Of a DNA stretch of 6,630 nt, positions 1 to 6,070 are shown piece by piece; within the stretch, counting starts at the first letter, position 1; each line of letters starts with the position of its first letter. A model generated the notes under the pieces. It did no database searches. It was not told the origin of the DNA and saw only the letters and a program-made list of their open reading frames with translations. The position numbers were made by a program, and so were the translations under genes. Source of the stretch: Methylorubrum extorquens (GTDB taxonomy: Bacteria; Pseudomonadota; Alphaproteobacteria; Rhizobiales; Beijerinckiaceae); the NCBI GenBank assembly GCA_019695455.1, contig JAEUAC010000371.1:1-6630 (forward strand), written 5' to 3'.

Positions 1-2469
1 AAGCGCGGACGCCGCCGGCGCGGCGCGTCCCGTCGCAACCGCGGCGACCGCGACGCGACCGTGACGGCCCCGGTCGACGAGACCGAGGCCGGCGATCACG
101 CGTCCGGCGACGCCCGCGAGCACGACGGCGGGACCGGATCGGATCCCGCGCACCACGACGACGCGACGACCGCCGTCGGGCCGGATGACGGCCAGGATCG
201 GACCGACGGGGAGGCTGCTCCCTCCGTCGTCGCCGCCGAGGACGGCGACCCGGCCGCCCAGGCCGAGACCCTCCGCGCCGAGACCCACCACGACGCGCCG
301 GACGCATCCCATGCGCCCGAGGCGACGCCCGCGACCGCCGAGCCCCTGGCCGCCGCCGACCAGGAGAGCCTGGCGGAAGCGTCCGCGCCCTTCGAGGAGG
401 CCCGCGAGCCGTCCGAGGACGAGGCGGACGAGGACGAGGGCGACGAGGACGAAGACGACGAGGGTGACGAAGGCGAAGAGGACGATCTCGAGGAGCACGA
501 GGTCGTCGACCATGTCGGCGGCTCCGACGCGCTGGAGGAGGTGCCGGAGCGGCCCCGCCACCACCGCCGCCAGTACAAGATCCAGGAGGTCATCAAGCGC
601 CGCCAGATCCTGCTCGTGCAGGTCGTCAAGGAGGAGCGGGGCAACAAGGGCGCCGCGCTGACCACCTACCTGTCGCTGGCCGGCCGCTACTCCGTGCTCA
701 TGCCGAACACCGGCAAGGGCGGCGGCATCTCGCGCAAGATCACGTCCGCCGAGGACCGCAAGCGCCTGAAGGAGGCCGTGCAGGAGCTGGACGTGCCGGA
801 GGGCATGGGCATCATCCTGCGCACGGCCGGCGCGAGCCGCTCGACCCCCGAGATCAAGCGCGACTACGAATACCTGATGCGCCTCTGGGAGAGCGTCCGC
901 GAGCTGACCCTGTCCTCGTCCGCCCCGGCGCTCGTCTACGAGGAGGGCTCGCTCATCAAGCGCGCCATCCGCGACCTCTACAACAAGGACATCGACGACG
1001 TCATCGTGTCCGGCGAGGACGGCTACCGGGAAGCCAAAGACTTCATGCGGATGATCATGCCGGCCCAGTCCAGGGCCGTGCAGTTCTACGACGAGCCGCA
1101 GCCGCTCTTCGCCTCGCACGGCATCGAGGCGCAGCTCGATTCGATGTTCTCGAGCCACGTCACGCTGAAGTCCGGCGGCACCCTCGTCATCAACCCGACC
1201 GAGGCGCTGGTCTCGATCGACGTGAACTCGGGCCGGTCCACGCGCGAGCACAACATCGAGGACACGGCGGTCCGCACCAATCTGGAAGCGGCCGAGGAGA
1301 TCGCCCGGCAGCTCCGCCTGCGCGACCTCGCCGGCCTCATCGTCATCGACTTCATCGACATGGAGGAGCGGCGCAACGACCGCGCCGTGGAGAAGAAGCT
1401 CAAGGACTGCCTGAAGAACGACCGGGCCCGCATCCAGGTCGGCCGCATCTCGCCCTTCGGCCTCCTCGAGATGTCGCGCCAGCGCATCCGCACGGGCGTG
1501 CTCGAATCGTCGTCCGTGGTCTGCCCGCATTGCGCGGGCTCGGGCACGGTCCGGTCGACCCAGTCGGTCGCCCTCCAGGTGCTCCGCTCCATCGAGGAGA
1601 CGCTGCTCCGCTCGGCCACGCACAACCTCGTGGTGCGGACCCGGCAGGAAGCCGCCTTCTACATGCTGAACCAGAAGCGGGCCCATCTCCGCGAGATCGA
1701 GTCGCGCTTCGGCGTGACCGTGACGATCATGCCGGACCTCACGCTGTCGGGCACCGTCACCTTCGCGGTCGACCGCGGCGAACCGGCGGCCCCGGCCGAG
1801 CGCCCCGTGTCGCGCGGCATCCGGGTCGACACGATCATGCCCGTGGACGAGCCGATCGAGATCGATCCGACGGCCGATCTCGAGCGCGAGGAGGAGGACG
1901 AGGAGGCCGCGGCCACCGAGGGCGGCGCCCGGATCGCCGAGCCGGCGGGCGAGGATGGCGGACGCCGCCGCCGTCGCCGCCGCCGTCGCGGCGGCCGGAA
2001 CGGCCGCGAGGACGGCTCCGAGGAGACCCGCTCGGCCGGCTCCGACGAGGACGAGGGCGACGAGACCCGGGCAAGCGACGGCACGGACGAGAGCCCGGCC
2101 GGCGGCGACCGCGCCGAGGACGGCCAGGCGGAGGTCCTGCCCTACGAGCGCCTGTACACGGATGGCCCTTCGGCCATGGCGAACCCGGCCTATCCGGGCG
2201 ATGCCGACCGGCCTGCGGCCCGGCCCGATGCCCGCGACGACGTGATGGAGAACGACGTCGCGCCCGGGACGCCGATGGAGGCCGCCGAGGCGCCGTCGCC
2301 GGTCCGGAGCGAGGAGCCGTCGCCGCAGGCGGTCGCCGAGCCGGAGCCCGCCAGGGCGCCCGAGCCCGAGCCCGAGCCGGTCGCCGTGGTGCTGACCCCG
2401 CCCGATCCGGATCGCCCCCGCCGCGGCGGCTGGTGGTCCAAGGCGAAGTCGGCGCTGTCCGGCTCCTGA
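1..2469 (+). CDS. rne: Ribonuclease E, 3' part (5' end outside window)
   Basis: Endoribonuclease that starts mRNA decay and processes rRNA and tRNA precursors; in this family it scaffolds the RNA degradosome. The frame is open from base 1, so the GTG at 61 is not the real start: the first half of the N-terminal S1 domain must lie upstream. Numbering from base 61, residues 1-170 are a low-complexity charged insert, with an acidic run at 119-147. The S1 domain resumes near Y172 and contains KEERGNKGAALTTYLSLAGR. The 5'-sensor pair is R254-T255 (GIILRTAG). The DNase I-like active site has D387 (SIDVNSG) and D430 (VIDFIDM), spaced 43 residues as in E. coli D303/D346. The Zn-link is C488-P-H-C491, 101 residues after D387 as in E. 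coli. After about residue 590 the tail is disordered, with nine arginines (635-643), acidic stretches, Pro-Glu repeats and a terminal RRGGWWSKAKSAL motif. It is catalytically complete as far as seen. Stop is TGA. Confidence 0.96.
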   Translation, partial: KRGRRRRGASRRNRGDRDATVTAPVDETEAGDHASGDAREHDGGTGSDPAHHDDATTAVGPDDGQDRTDGEAAPSVVAAEDGDPAAQAETLRAETHHDAPDASHAPEATPATAEPLAAADQESLAEASAPFEEAREPSEDEADEDEGDEDEDDEGDEGEEDDLEEHEVVDHVGGSDALEEVPERPRHHRRQYKIQEVIKRRQILLVQVVKEERGNKGAALTTYLSLAGRYSVLMPNTGKGGGISRKITSAEDRKRLKEAVQELDVPEGMGIILRTAGASRSTPEIKRDYEYLMRLWESVRELTLSSSAPALVYEEGSLIKRAIRDLYNKDIDDVIVSGEDGYREAKDFMRMIMPAQSRAVQFYDEPQPLFASHGIEAQLDSMFSSHVTLKSGGTLVINPTEALVSIDVNSGRSTREHNIEDTAVRTNLEAAEEIARQLRLRDLAGLIVIDFIDMEERRNDRAVEKKLKDCLKNDRARIQVGRISPFGLLEMSRQRIRTGVLESSSVVCPHCAGSGTVRSTQSVALQVLRSIEETLLRSATHNLVVRTRQEAAFYMLNQKRAHLREIESRFGVTVTIMPDLTLSGTVTFAVDRGEPAAPAERPVSRGIRVDTIMPVDEPIEIDPTADLEREEEDEEAAATEGGARIAEPAGEDGGRRRRRRRRRGGRNGREDGSEETRSAGSDEDEGDETRASDGTDESPAGGDRAEDGQAEVLPYERLYTDGPSAMANPAYPGDADRPAARPDARDDVMENDVAPGTPMEAAEAPSPVRSEEPSPQAVAEPEPARAPEPEPEPVAVVLTPPDPDRPRRGGWWSKAKSALSGS
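415..501 (+). repeat. Acidic low-complexity tract inside the RNase E S1 insert
   Basis: This stretch is built almost entirely of GAG, GAC, GAA and GGC codons and encodes about 29 residues, nearly all Asp, Glu or Gly, just before the S1 domain resumes. Bases 4-56 upstream encode the opposite charge (KRGRRRRGASRRNRGDR). The insert therefore goes from strongly basic to strongly acidic, which suggests a disordered polyampholyte loop rather than a folded domain. Codon-level repetition makes length variation between strains likely. Confidence 0.7.
1963..1989 (+). repeat. Nine-arginine codon repeat in the RNase E tail
   Basis: A run of CGC/CGT codons encodes nine consecutive arginines, followed by GGRNGR. 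Arg-rich segments in the C-terminal half of RNase E proteins are known RNA-binding elements, so an RNA-contact role is the natural inference. The DNA is a near-triplet repeat and could vary in length by slippage. Confidence 0.7.
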
Positions 2470-2477
2470 GACGCGGA

Positions 2478-2500
2478 GGCGGCGGGCCTCCCCCGCCGCC
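2478..2500 (+). terminator. Stem-loop after rne, possible terminator or 3' end stabiliser
   Basis: GGCGGCGGG (2478-2486) and CCCGCCGCC (2492-2500) form a perfect 9-bp all-GC stem with a 5-base CCTCC loop, starting 9 bases after the rne stop. No T-tract follows (GCGACCGTGC), so it is not a canonical intrinsic terminator. It may pause polymerase, act with Rho, or protect the rne 3' end. The stem is seen; the role is inferred. Confidence 0.45.
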
Positions 2501-2523
2501 GCGACCGTGCTATCCTCTCGCGC

Positions 2524-2529
2524 GGAGGG
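2524..2529 (+). promoter_or_regulatory. Shine-Dalgarno site that sets the uma2 start
   Basis: GGAGGG lies 7 bases before the ATG at 2537. It argues against the in-frame GTG at 2507, which has no such site and would place this sequence inside the coding region. Confidence 0.75.
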
Positions 2530-2536
2530 TTCGGCC

Positions 2537-3124
2537 ATGGGCGAGCAGGCGCATGCGGCGATGTCGGTCGAGGCATACTACGCCTGGGCCGAACGCCAGG
2601 ACGACCGCCACGAGTACGTGGACGGGTTCCCCGTCCGCATGATGTCGGGCGCGAGCCGCCGCCACGACCAGATCGTCGTGAACGTGATCGCCGAATTGCG
2701 CGGGCAGCTGCGAGGACGTGCGTGTCGGCCCTTCACGGCCGACACGGCGGTCGCGACCCGGACGAGCCGACGGCGTCGACCCGACATCGGCATCGAATGC
2801 GGGCCTCGCCGCGACGGTGATTACGAGGCGAACGAACCCCGCGTCGTCATCGAGGTGCTCTCGCCCTCGACACGCGAGTTCAACCTGTTCGGCAAGCTCG
2901 ACGAGTACAAGGCGCTGGACAGCATCGACGCGATCCTCCTGATCGAGCCGAACGCGGCCGAGATCATGGTCTGGACCCGGGCGGCCGACCGGTCCTGGAG
3001 CCACGAGCGCATCGACGGGCTGGACGCGGCGGTCGCGCTTCCGTCCGTCGGCGTCGCGCTCCGGCTGGCCGAGATCTACGACGGCCTGACCTTCCCGATC
3101 CGCCCGCAGCTCGTCCCGGATTGA
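2537..3124 (+). CDS. Uma2-family (DUF820) PD-(D/E)XK nuclease-like protein
   Basis: A 195-residue protein of the Uma2/DUF820 family, whose fold is related to restriction endonucleases. Its biological role is generally unknown. Family landmarks are present: MSVEAYYAWAE near the N-terminus, HEYVDG (25-30), RRHDQIVVNV (41-50), the PD pair at P82-D83 (RRRRPDIGIE), VIEVLSPSTRE (104-114) with E106 as likely acidic active-site residue, and K120/Y124 in FGKLDEYK. The canonical lysine two residues after the glutamate is replaced by leucine (E-V-L), as is common in this family, where a downstream lysine is thought to substitute. The length is normal. The start ATG is chosen over GTG 2507 because of the GGAGGG site. 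The gene is in the same orientation as rne, 67 bases after its stop, and is followed by prfB. No partner methylase, toxin or transposase is adjacent. Family call is strong; substrate and role are unknown. Confidence 0.88.
   Translation: MGEQAHAAMSVEAYYAWAERQDDRHEYVDGFPVRMMSGASRRHDQIVVNVIAELRGQLRGRACRPFTADTAVATRTSRRRRPDIGIECGPRRDGDYEANEPRVVIEVLSPSTREFNLFGKLDEYKALDSIDAILLIEPNAAEIMVWTRAADRSWSHERIDGLDAAVALPSVGVALRLAEIYDGLTFPIRPQLVPD
2721..2746 (+). repeat. Perfect 10-bp inverted repeat inside uma2
   Basis: CGTGTCGGCC (2721-2730) and GGCCGACACG (2737-2746) are exact reverse complements around a 6-base CTTCAC loop. It lies in the coding sequence for residues 62-70, just before the PD motif. As RNA it would be a very stable hairpin. 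It may simply reflect high GC, or it may affect translation or mRNA decay. Confidence 0.6.
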
Positions 3125-3130
3125 TGCGCC

Positions 3131-3152
3131 GGCCCGGCTTTACAGCCCGGCC
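3131..3152 (+). terminator. Stem-loop between uma2 and prfB, possible terminator
   Basis: GGCC (3131-3134), a C-C mismatch, GGCT (3136-3139), loop TTAC, AGCC (3144-3147) and GGCC (3149-3152) form an 8-bp stem with one mismatch, starting 7 bases after the uma2 stop. There is no T-tract. The same DNA contains TTTACA (3139-3144), a 5/6 match to a -35 box, 17 bases before TATGTC (3162-3167), so it could instead be part of a weak prfB promoter. Confidence 0.35.
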
Positions 3153-3191
3153 CGCCGCCCCTATGTCCCGCGCCTCTCCTGCAGCACCGTC

Positions 3192-4320
3192 ATGCGCGCC
3201 GAAATCACGAACCTCCTCGAAGCCGCCAAGCAATCCGTGGGATTGCTGAGGAGGCATCTTTGACTGGGATACGGTCGAACTCCGCCTCGGCGAGCTGAAC
3301 GCCCGCTCGGAGGACCCGAACCTCTGGAACGATCCGGAGGAGGCCCAGAAGGTCATGCGCGAGCGCAACGCGCTCGACGAGCAGGTCGCGGCCATCCGCC
3401 GGATGGAGGGTGAGCTCGACGACGGGGTCGCCTTCATCGAGATGGGCGACGCCGACGGGGACGCCGATTCCGTCAAGGAAGGCGAGGCCATGATCCGGCG
3501 GATCCACGCCGAGGCGGCGCGCCGGCAGGTCGAGACGCTGCTCTCCGGCGAGGCCGACGGCAACGACACCTACCTGGAGGTCCATTCCGGCGCCGGCGGC
3601 ACAGAGAGCCAGGACTGGGCGAACATGCTCGCCCGGATGTACGCGCGCTGGGGCGAGAAGCACGGCTGCAAGGTCGAGCTGCTCGAGCAGCAGGACGGCG
3701 AGGAAGCCGGCATCAAGAGCGCGACCTTCCAGATGAAGGGCCACAACGCCTACGGCTGGCTGAAGACCGAATCGGGCGTGCACCGTCTGGTCCGGATCTC
3801 GCCCTTCGACTCGAACGCGCGCCGGCACACGTCCTTCGCGTCCGTCTGGGTCTATCCCGTCGTCGACGACCGGATCACGATCGACATCAAGGAATCCGAC
3901 TGCCGGATCGACACCTATCGGTCGTCGGGCGCCGGCGGCCAGCACGTCAACACGACGGATTCGGCCGTCCGCATCACGCATATCCCGACCGGGATCGTGG
4001 CCGCCTGCCAGCAGGAGCGTTCGCAGCACAAGAACCGGGCGACGGCCTGGAACATGCTGCGCGCCCGGCTCTACGAGGCGGAGCTGCGCAAGCGCGAGGA
4101 GAAGGCGAACGCCGAGCAGGCCGCCAAGACCGACATCGGCTGGGGCCACCAGATCCGGTCCTACGTCCTGCAGCCGTACCAGCTCGTGAAGGACCTGCGG
4201 ACGGGCGTCACGTCGGGCGTGCCGTCCGACGTGCTGGACGGCGATCTCGACCCGTTCATGGAGGCCGCGCTCGCGCAGCGCGTCTACGGGGGCGGCGCCG
4301 AGGTCGAGGACATCGACTGA
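3192..4320 (+). CDS. prfB: Peptide chain release factor 2, made by programmed +1 frameshift
   Basis: RF2 recognises UGA and UAA in the ribosomal A site and triggers hydrolysis of the finished peptide. The reading frame is joined: 3192-3260 (23 codons, MRAEITNLLEAAKQS...), then a +1 shift that skips base 3261, then 3262-4320, beginning DWDTVELRLGELNARSEDPN. This gives 375 residues, the usual RF2 length. In joined numbering the SPF stop-codon recognition tripeptide is at 203-205 (RISPFDSNARR) and the catalytic GGQ at 248-250 (SSGAGGQHVN), each two residues before the E. coli positions. The residue equivalent to E. coli 246 is Ser, not the activity-lowering Thr of strain K-12. The ATG at 3192 has no strong Shine-Dalgarno but gives the typical alphaproteobacterial N-terminus. 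RF2 levels should be self-regulated: low RF2 favours frameshifting over termination. The gene's own stop is also TGA. Confidence 0.97.
3249..3264 (+). promoter_or_regulatory. prfB programmed +1 frameshift site
   Basis: The site reads AGG AGG CAT CTT TGA C. An internal Shine-Dalgarno (AGGAGG, 3249-3254) lies 3 bases before the slippery CTT (3258-3260), which is followed by the in-frame stop TGA (3261-3263) and C. The anti-SD contact and the slow-decoded UGA-C context push tRNA-Leu one base forward onto UUU, so decoding resumes with GAC (Asp). Spacing and slippery codon match the E. coli prfB signal; the internal SD here is AGGAGG rather than AGGGGG. The arrangement is seen directly; the mechanism is established for this gene. 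Confidence 0.96.
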
Positions 4321-4332
4321 GCGCCGGGCGCG

Positions 4333-4359
4333 GTCAGCCGTCCGCGCGGCGCAGCTGAC
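4333..4359. repeat. Inverted repeat at the prfB / M23 convergence point
   Basis: GTCAGC (4333-4338) and GCTGAC (4354-4359) are reverse complements. The intervening bases include the palindrome CCGCGCGG (4342-4349). It overlaps the last codons and stop of the minus-strand M23 gene and begins 13 bases after the prfB stop. It could serve as a bidirectional 3' end structure, but there is no T-tract on either strand and the stem is short. Confidence 0.25.
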
Positions 4360-5485
4360 GCCCCGCTTCGAGGAAGCGGATCGGGTTCACGGGCTCGCCG
4401 TTGATCCGGGTCTCGTAATGCAGGTGGGAGCCCGTGGAGCGCCCGGTCGACCCCGCGCGGCCGACCGCCTGCCCGGCCCTGACCTGCTCGCCCGGCACGA
4501 CGGACACGGCCGACAGGTGGCCGTAGCGGGTCGTGAGGCCGCCGCCGTGATCCAATTCGACCATGAGGCCGTAGCCGCCCGCGTATTCGGCCGAGACGAC
4601 GCGGCCCGCGGCCGTGGCGTGGGCCGGCGTGCCGGTCTCGGCCCGGAAGTCCACGCCCGTATGCAGGGCCGGCCCCCGCGTGAACGGATCGAGCCGGTAG
4701 CCGAAGGAGCTCGTCTGATCGAGATCGCCCGCGAGCGGCGACCCGAGCGGCAGCGCGTTGGCGGTCGATTGCAGCTGCGCCAGCCCCGAGAACGAGACGT
4801 CGAGATCCGCCAAGAGCGACCCGACCTGCCCGTGCCGCGCGCCCTCCGGCAGCGCGACGAGCGGGCCGCCCACGGCGCTGGCCTTGGCGGGGCGGCGGAG
4901 ATCGACGCCCGTCGCGCCGATCGCGGAGCGCAGGCGCGAGACCCTCATCCGGGCGGCCTGGCCGAAGCTCGCCACCATGGCGCGCTCCTCGGTGCCGACC
5001 CGTTCGGCCGCGGCCTCCAGCGCCGACAGCCGGTCGCGGAGCTTGAAGCCGCCCTCGCCCTCCGCCGGGATCGGCATGGCGGGGCGCGCCGGCGGACGGA
5101 CGGAGGCGCCCTCGCGGACGGCCTGTCCGGCGACCTTGTCGGCCGCGTCGCGCAGCCAGGCCTGGCGGGTCTCGATCTCGGCCTGCTTGGCGGCGAGCGC
5201 GTCCAGCCGCTCCTGCGTCCGCGTCCGCTCCACCATGTTCTGGGTCACCTCCTTCTCGAGGTGGCCGGAGAGTTCGTGCAGCCTGTCCTCGTAGGAGAGC
5301 CGCATCTCGGTCTCGCGCACGAAGAGGCGCTGCCCGATCTCGTCGCTGGACAGGATGGCCCAGGTCGCCCCGAGCGCCCAGAGGCCGAGGACCATCCCCA
5401 CCGCGACGAGCCCGATCAGGGTGCCGCGGCCGAGGGCGACGGGAGCGGAGGACCGGTCGGGGAAGATGTGCATTCGATCGTACAT
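4334..5485 (-). CDS. Membrane-anchored M23 (LytM-type) peptidoglycan endopeptidase
   Basis: A 383-residue predicted zinc endopeptidase that would cleave peptidoglycan cross-links in the periplasm. Residues 1-20 are a short cytoplasmic head with basic residues; about 21-46 is one hydrophobic segment (GTLIGLVAVGMVLGLWALG), probably an uncleaved anchor. About 50-120 and 150-190 are charged, Ala/Leu/Glu-rich and probably coiled coil, separated by a Pro-rich linker (130-141). The LytM domain covers about 257-372. All metal and catalytic positions are present: H275 and D279 (HTGVD), H323 (YGHLS), H354 and H356 (HLHYE). It should therefore be an active enzyme rather than a degenerate EnvC/NlpD-type activator. 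The ATG at 5485 follows a loop-borne AGGA; an in-frame ATG four codons later (5473) is the alternative. It lies 57 bases downstream of bcp on the same strand, so co-transcription is possible. Specific cleavage bond and gene name cannot be assigned. Confidence 0.93.
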   Translation of the reverse strand: MYDRMHIFPDRSSAPVALGRGTLIGLVAVGMVLGLWALGATWAILSSDEIGQRLFVRETEMRLSYEDRLHELSGHLEKEVTQNMVERTRTQERLDALAAKQAEIETRQAWLRDAADKVAGQAVREGASVRPPARPAMPIPAEGEGGFKLRDRLSALEAAAERVGTEERAMVASFGQAARMRVSRLRSAIGATGVDLRRPAKASAVGGPLVALPEGARHGQVGSLLADLDVSFSGLAQLQSTANALPLGSPLAGDLDQTSSFGYRLDPFTRGPALHTGVDFRAETGTPAHATAAGRVVSAEYAGGYGLMVELDHGGGLTTRYGHLSAVSVVPGEQVRAGQAVGRAGSTGRSTGSHLHYETRINGEPVNPIRFLEAGRQLRRADG

Positions 5486-5504
5486 GGGCCGTCCTGAACG
5501 GCCC
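5486..5504 (-). promoter_or_regulatory. Hairpin abutting the M23 peptidase start codon
   Basis: On the minus strand GGGCCGT, loop TCAGG, ACGGCCC is followed immediately by the ATG at 5485. The 7-bp stem is perfect and the only Shine-Dalgarno-like bases (AGGA) sit in the loop and first stem base. The structure could limit ribosome access and so control translation, or present the SD in the loop. The stem is seen; regulation is inferred. Confidence 0.45.
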
Positions 5505-5513
5505 CGATCACAC

Positions 5514-5542
5514 CCCGTTAGGGTTAAGGATCCCCCAACGGG
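5514..5542 (-). repeat. Inverted repeat directly after the bcp stop
   Basis: CCCGTT (5514-5519) pairs with AACGGG (5537-5542), and an inner GGG (5521-5523) can pair with CCC (5534-5536). It starts at the base after the bcp stop codon in transcription order, so it may be a bcp 3' end structure or weak terminator. No U-tract follows. The minus strand also reads TTAACCCTAACG here, which contains a TTAACC half-site reminiscent of CtrA boxes; a second correctly spaced TTAA is absent. Confidence 0.35.
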
Positions 5543-6007
5543 TCAGAGCGACTCCGCCGCGGCCAGGACCTCGGCGGCATGGCCGGGGACCTTCACCTTC
5601 GACCAGACCCGCGCGACGCGTCCCTCGCGGTCCAGGAGAAAGGTCGTGCGGTCGACGCCCATGTATTTGCGGCCGTACATGCTCTTCTCGGCCCAGACGC
5701 CGTAGGCCTGCAGCGTCTCCTTGCTCTCGTCGGAGGCCAGCGGGAGGGAGAGGCCGTGCTTGGCGGCGAACTTGTCGTGGCTCTTGGCGGAATCGGGCGA
5801 GAGGCCGATCACGGTCGTGCCGGCCGCCTCGAAGCGCTCCCGCAGGCCGTTGAACTCGATCGCCTCCTGCGTGCAGCCGCTCGTGTCGTCCTTCGGGTAG
5901 AAGTACAGGACCACCTTGCGGCCGCGCAGGCCCGACAGGGCGAGGCTCGTGCCTCCGCCGCCGGGGAGCGTGAAATCCGGTGCCGCCGAACCGACCTCGA
6001 CCGTCAT
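5543..6007 (-). CDS. bcp: Thioredoxin-dependent peroxiredoxin, BCP/PrxQ type, single-cysteine
   Basis: A 154-residue cytosolic thiol peroxidase that reduces hydrogen peroxide and organic hydroperoxides. It opens with the family's GSAAPDFTLPG; the active site is FYPKDDTSGCTQEA, with peroxidatic C45. Later landmarks are GLSPDSAKSHDKFAAKHGL, the YGVW segment and a GVDRTTFLLDREG strand. Length is normal. C45 is the only cysteine in the protein: the position five residues on, where E. coli Bcp has its resolving C50, is Ile. The enzyme therefore probably works as a 1-Cys form recycled by an external thiol. The ATG at 6007 is supported by AAGGAAGG just upstream. It is divergent from the AsmA-like gene and upstream of the M23 gene on the same strand. 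Very confident on family; the recycling partner is unknown. Confidence 0.96.
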   Translation of the reverse strand: MTVEVGSAAPDFTLPGGGGTSLALSGLRGRKVVLYFYPKDDTSGCTQEAIEFNGLRERFEAAGTTVIGLSPDSAKSHDKFAAKHGLSLPLASDESKETLQAYGVWAEKSMYGRKYMGVDRTTFLLDREGRVARVWSKVKVPGHAAEVLAAAESL

Positions 6008-6011
6008 CGCG

Positions 6012-6019
6012 CCTTCCTT
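6012..6019 (-). promoter_or_regulatory. bcp ribosome binding site
   Basis: On the minus strand AAGGAAGG lies four bases before the ATG at 6007, a strong Shine-Dalgarno match that fixes the bcp start. Confidence 0.7.
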
Positions 6020-6070
6020 TCGTCGGATTGGATTGACATGCGTTTTCCGGTCGCGGAGCCTCGCCGCAGC

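Noticed and set aside
1963..1989. CGC/CGT repeat as a CRISPR or tandem-repeat locus
   Set aside because: It is simply consecutive arginine codons within the rne frame, without spacers.
2507..2536. GTG at 2507 as the uma2 start
   Set aside because: It lacks a Shine-Dalgarno, while the ATG at 2537 has GGAGGG 7 bases upstream; the extra ten residues match nothing typical of the family.
1530..2642. Long plus-strand open frame (370 codons) overlapping the end of rne and the start of uma2
   Set aside because: It is an alternate frame of rne; its composition is Arg/Gly/Pro-rich as expected from out-of-frame reading of GC-rich DNA, and rne has clear family motifs in the true frame.
3192..3263. Reading the TGA at 3261 as a prfB-disrupting nonsense mutation
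   Set aside because: The surrounding AGGAGG-CAT-CTT-TGA-C is the known programmed frameshift signal and the +1 frame continues as full-length RF2.
3205..4149. Long minus-strand open frame (314 codons) antisense to prfB
   Set aside because: It mirrors prfB codons in a GC-rich genome, shows no recognisable domain, and prfB has SPF and GGQ in the sense frame.
4418..5497. Long plus-strand open frame (359 codons) opposite the M23 gene
   Set aside because: Arg/Gly/Ala-rich shadow of the peptidase; no motif, while the minus strand has all LytM catalytic residues.
5516..5527. TTAACCCTAACG on the minus strand as a telomere-like repeat
   Set aside because: Only one and a half units occur, in a bacterial intergenic gap with core genes on both sides.
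6033..6038. Perfect TTGACA as a -35 box for the AsmA-like gene
   Set aside because: No reasonable -10 hexamer lies 16-18 bases downstream (GAGCCT at 6056-6061).
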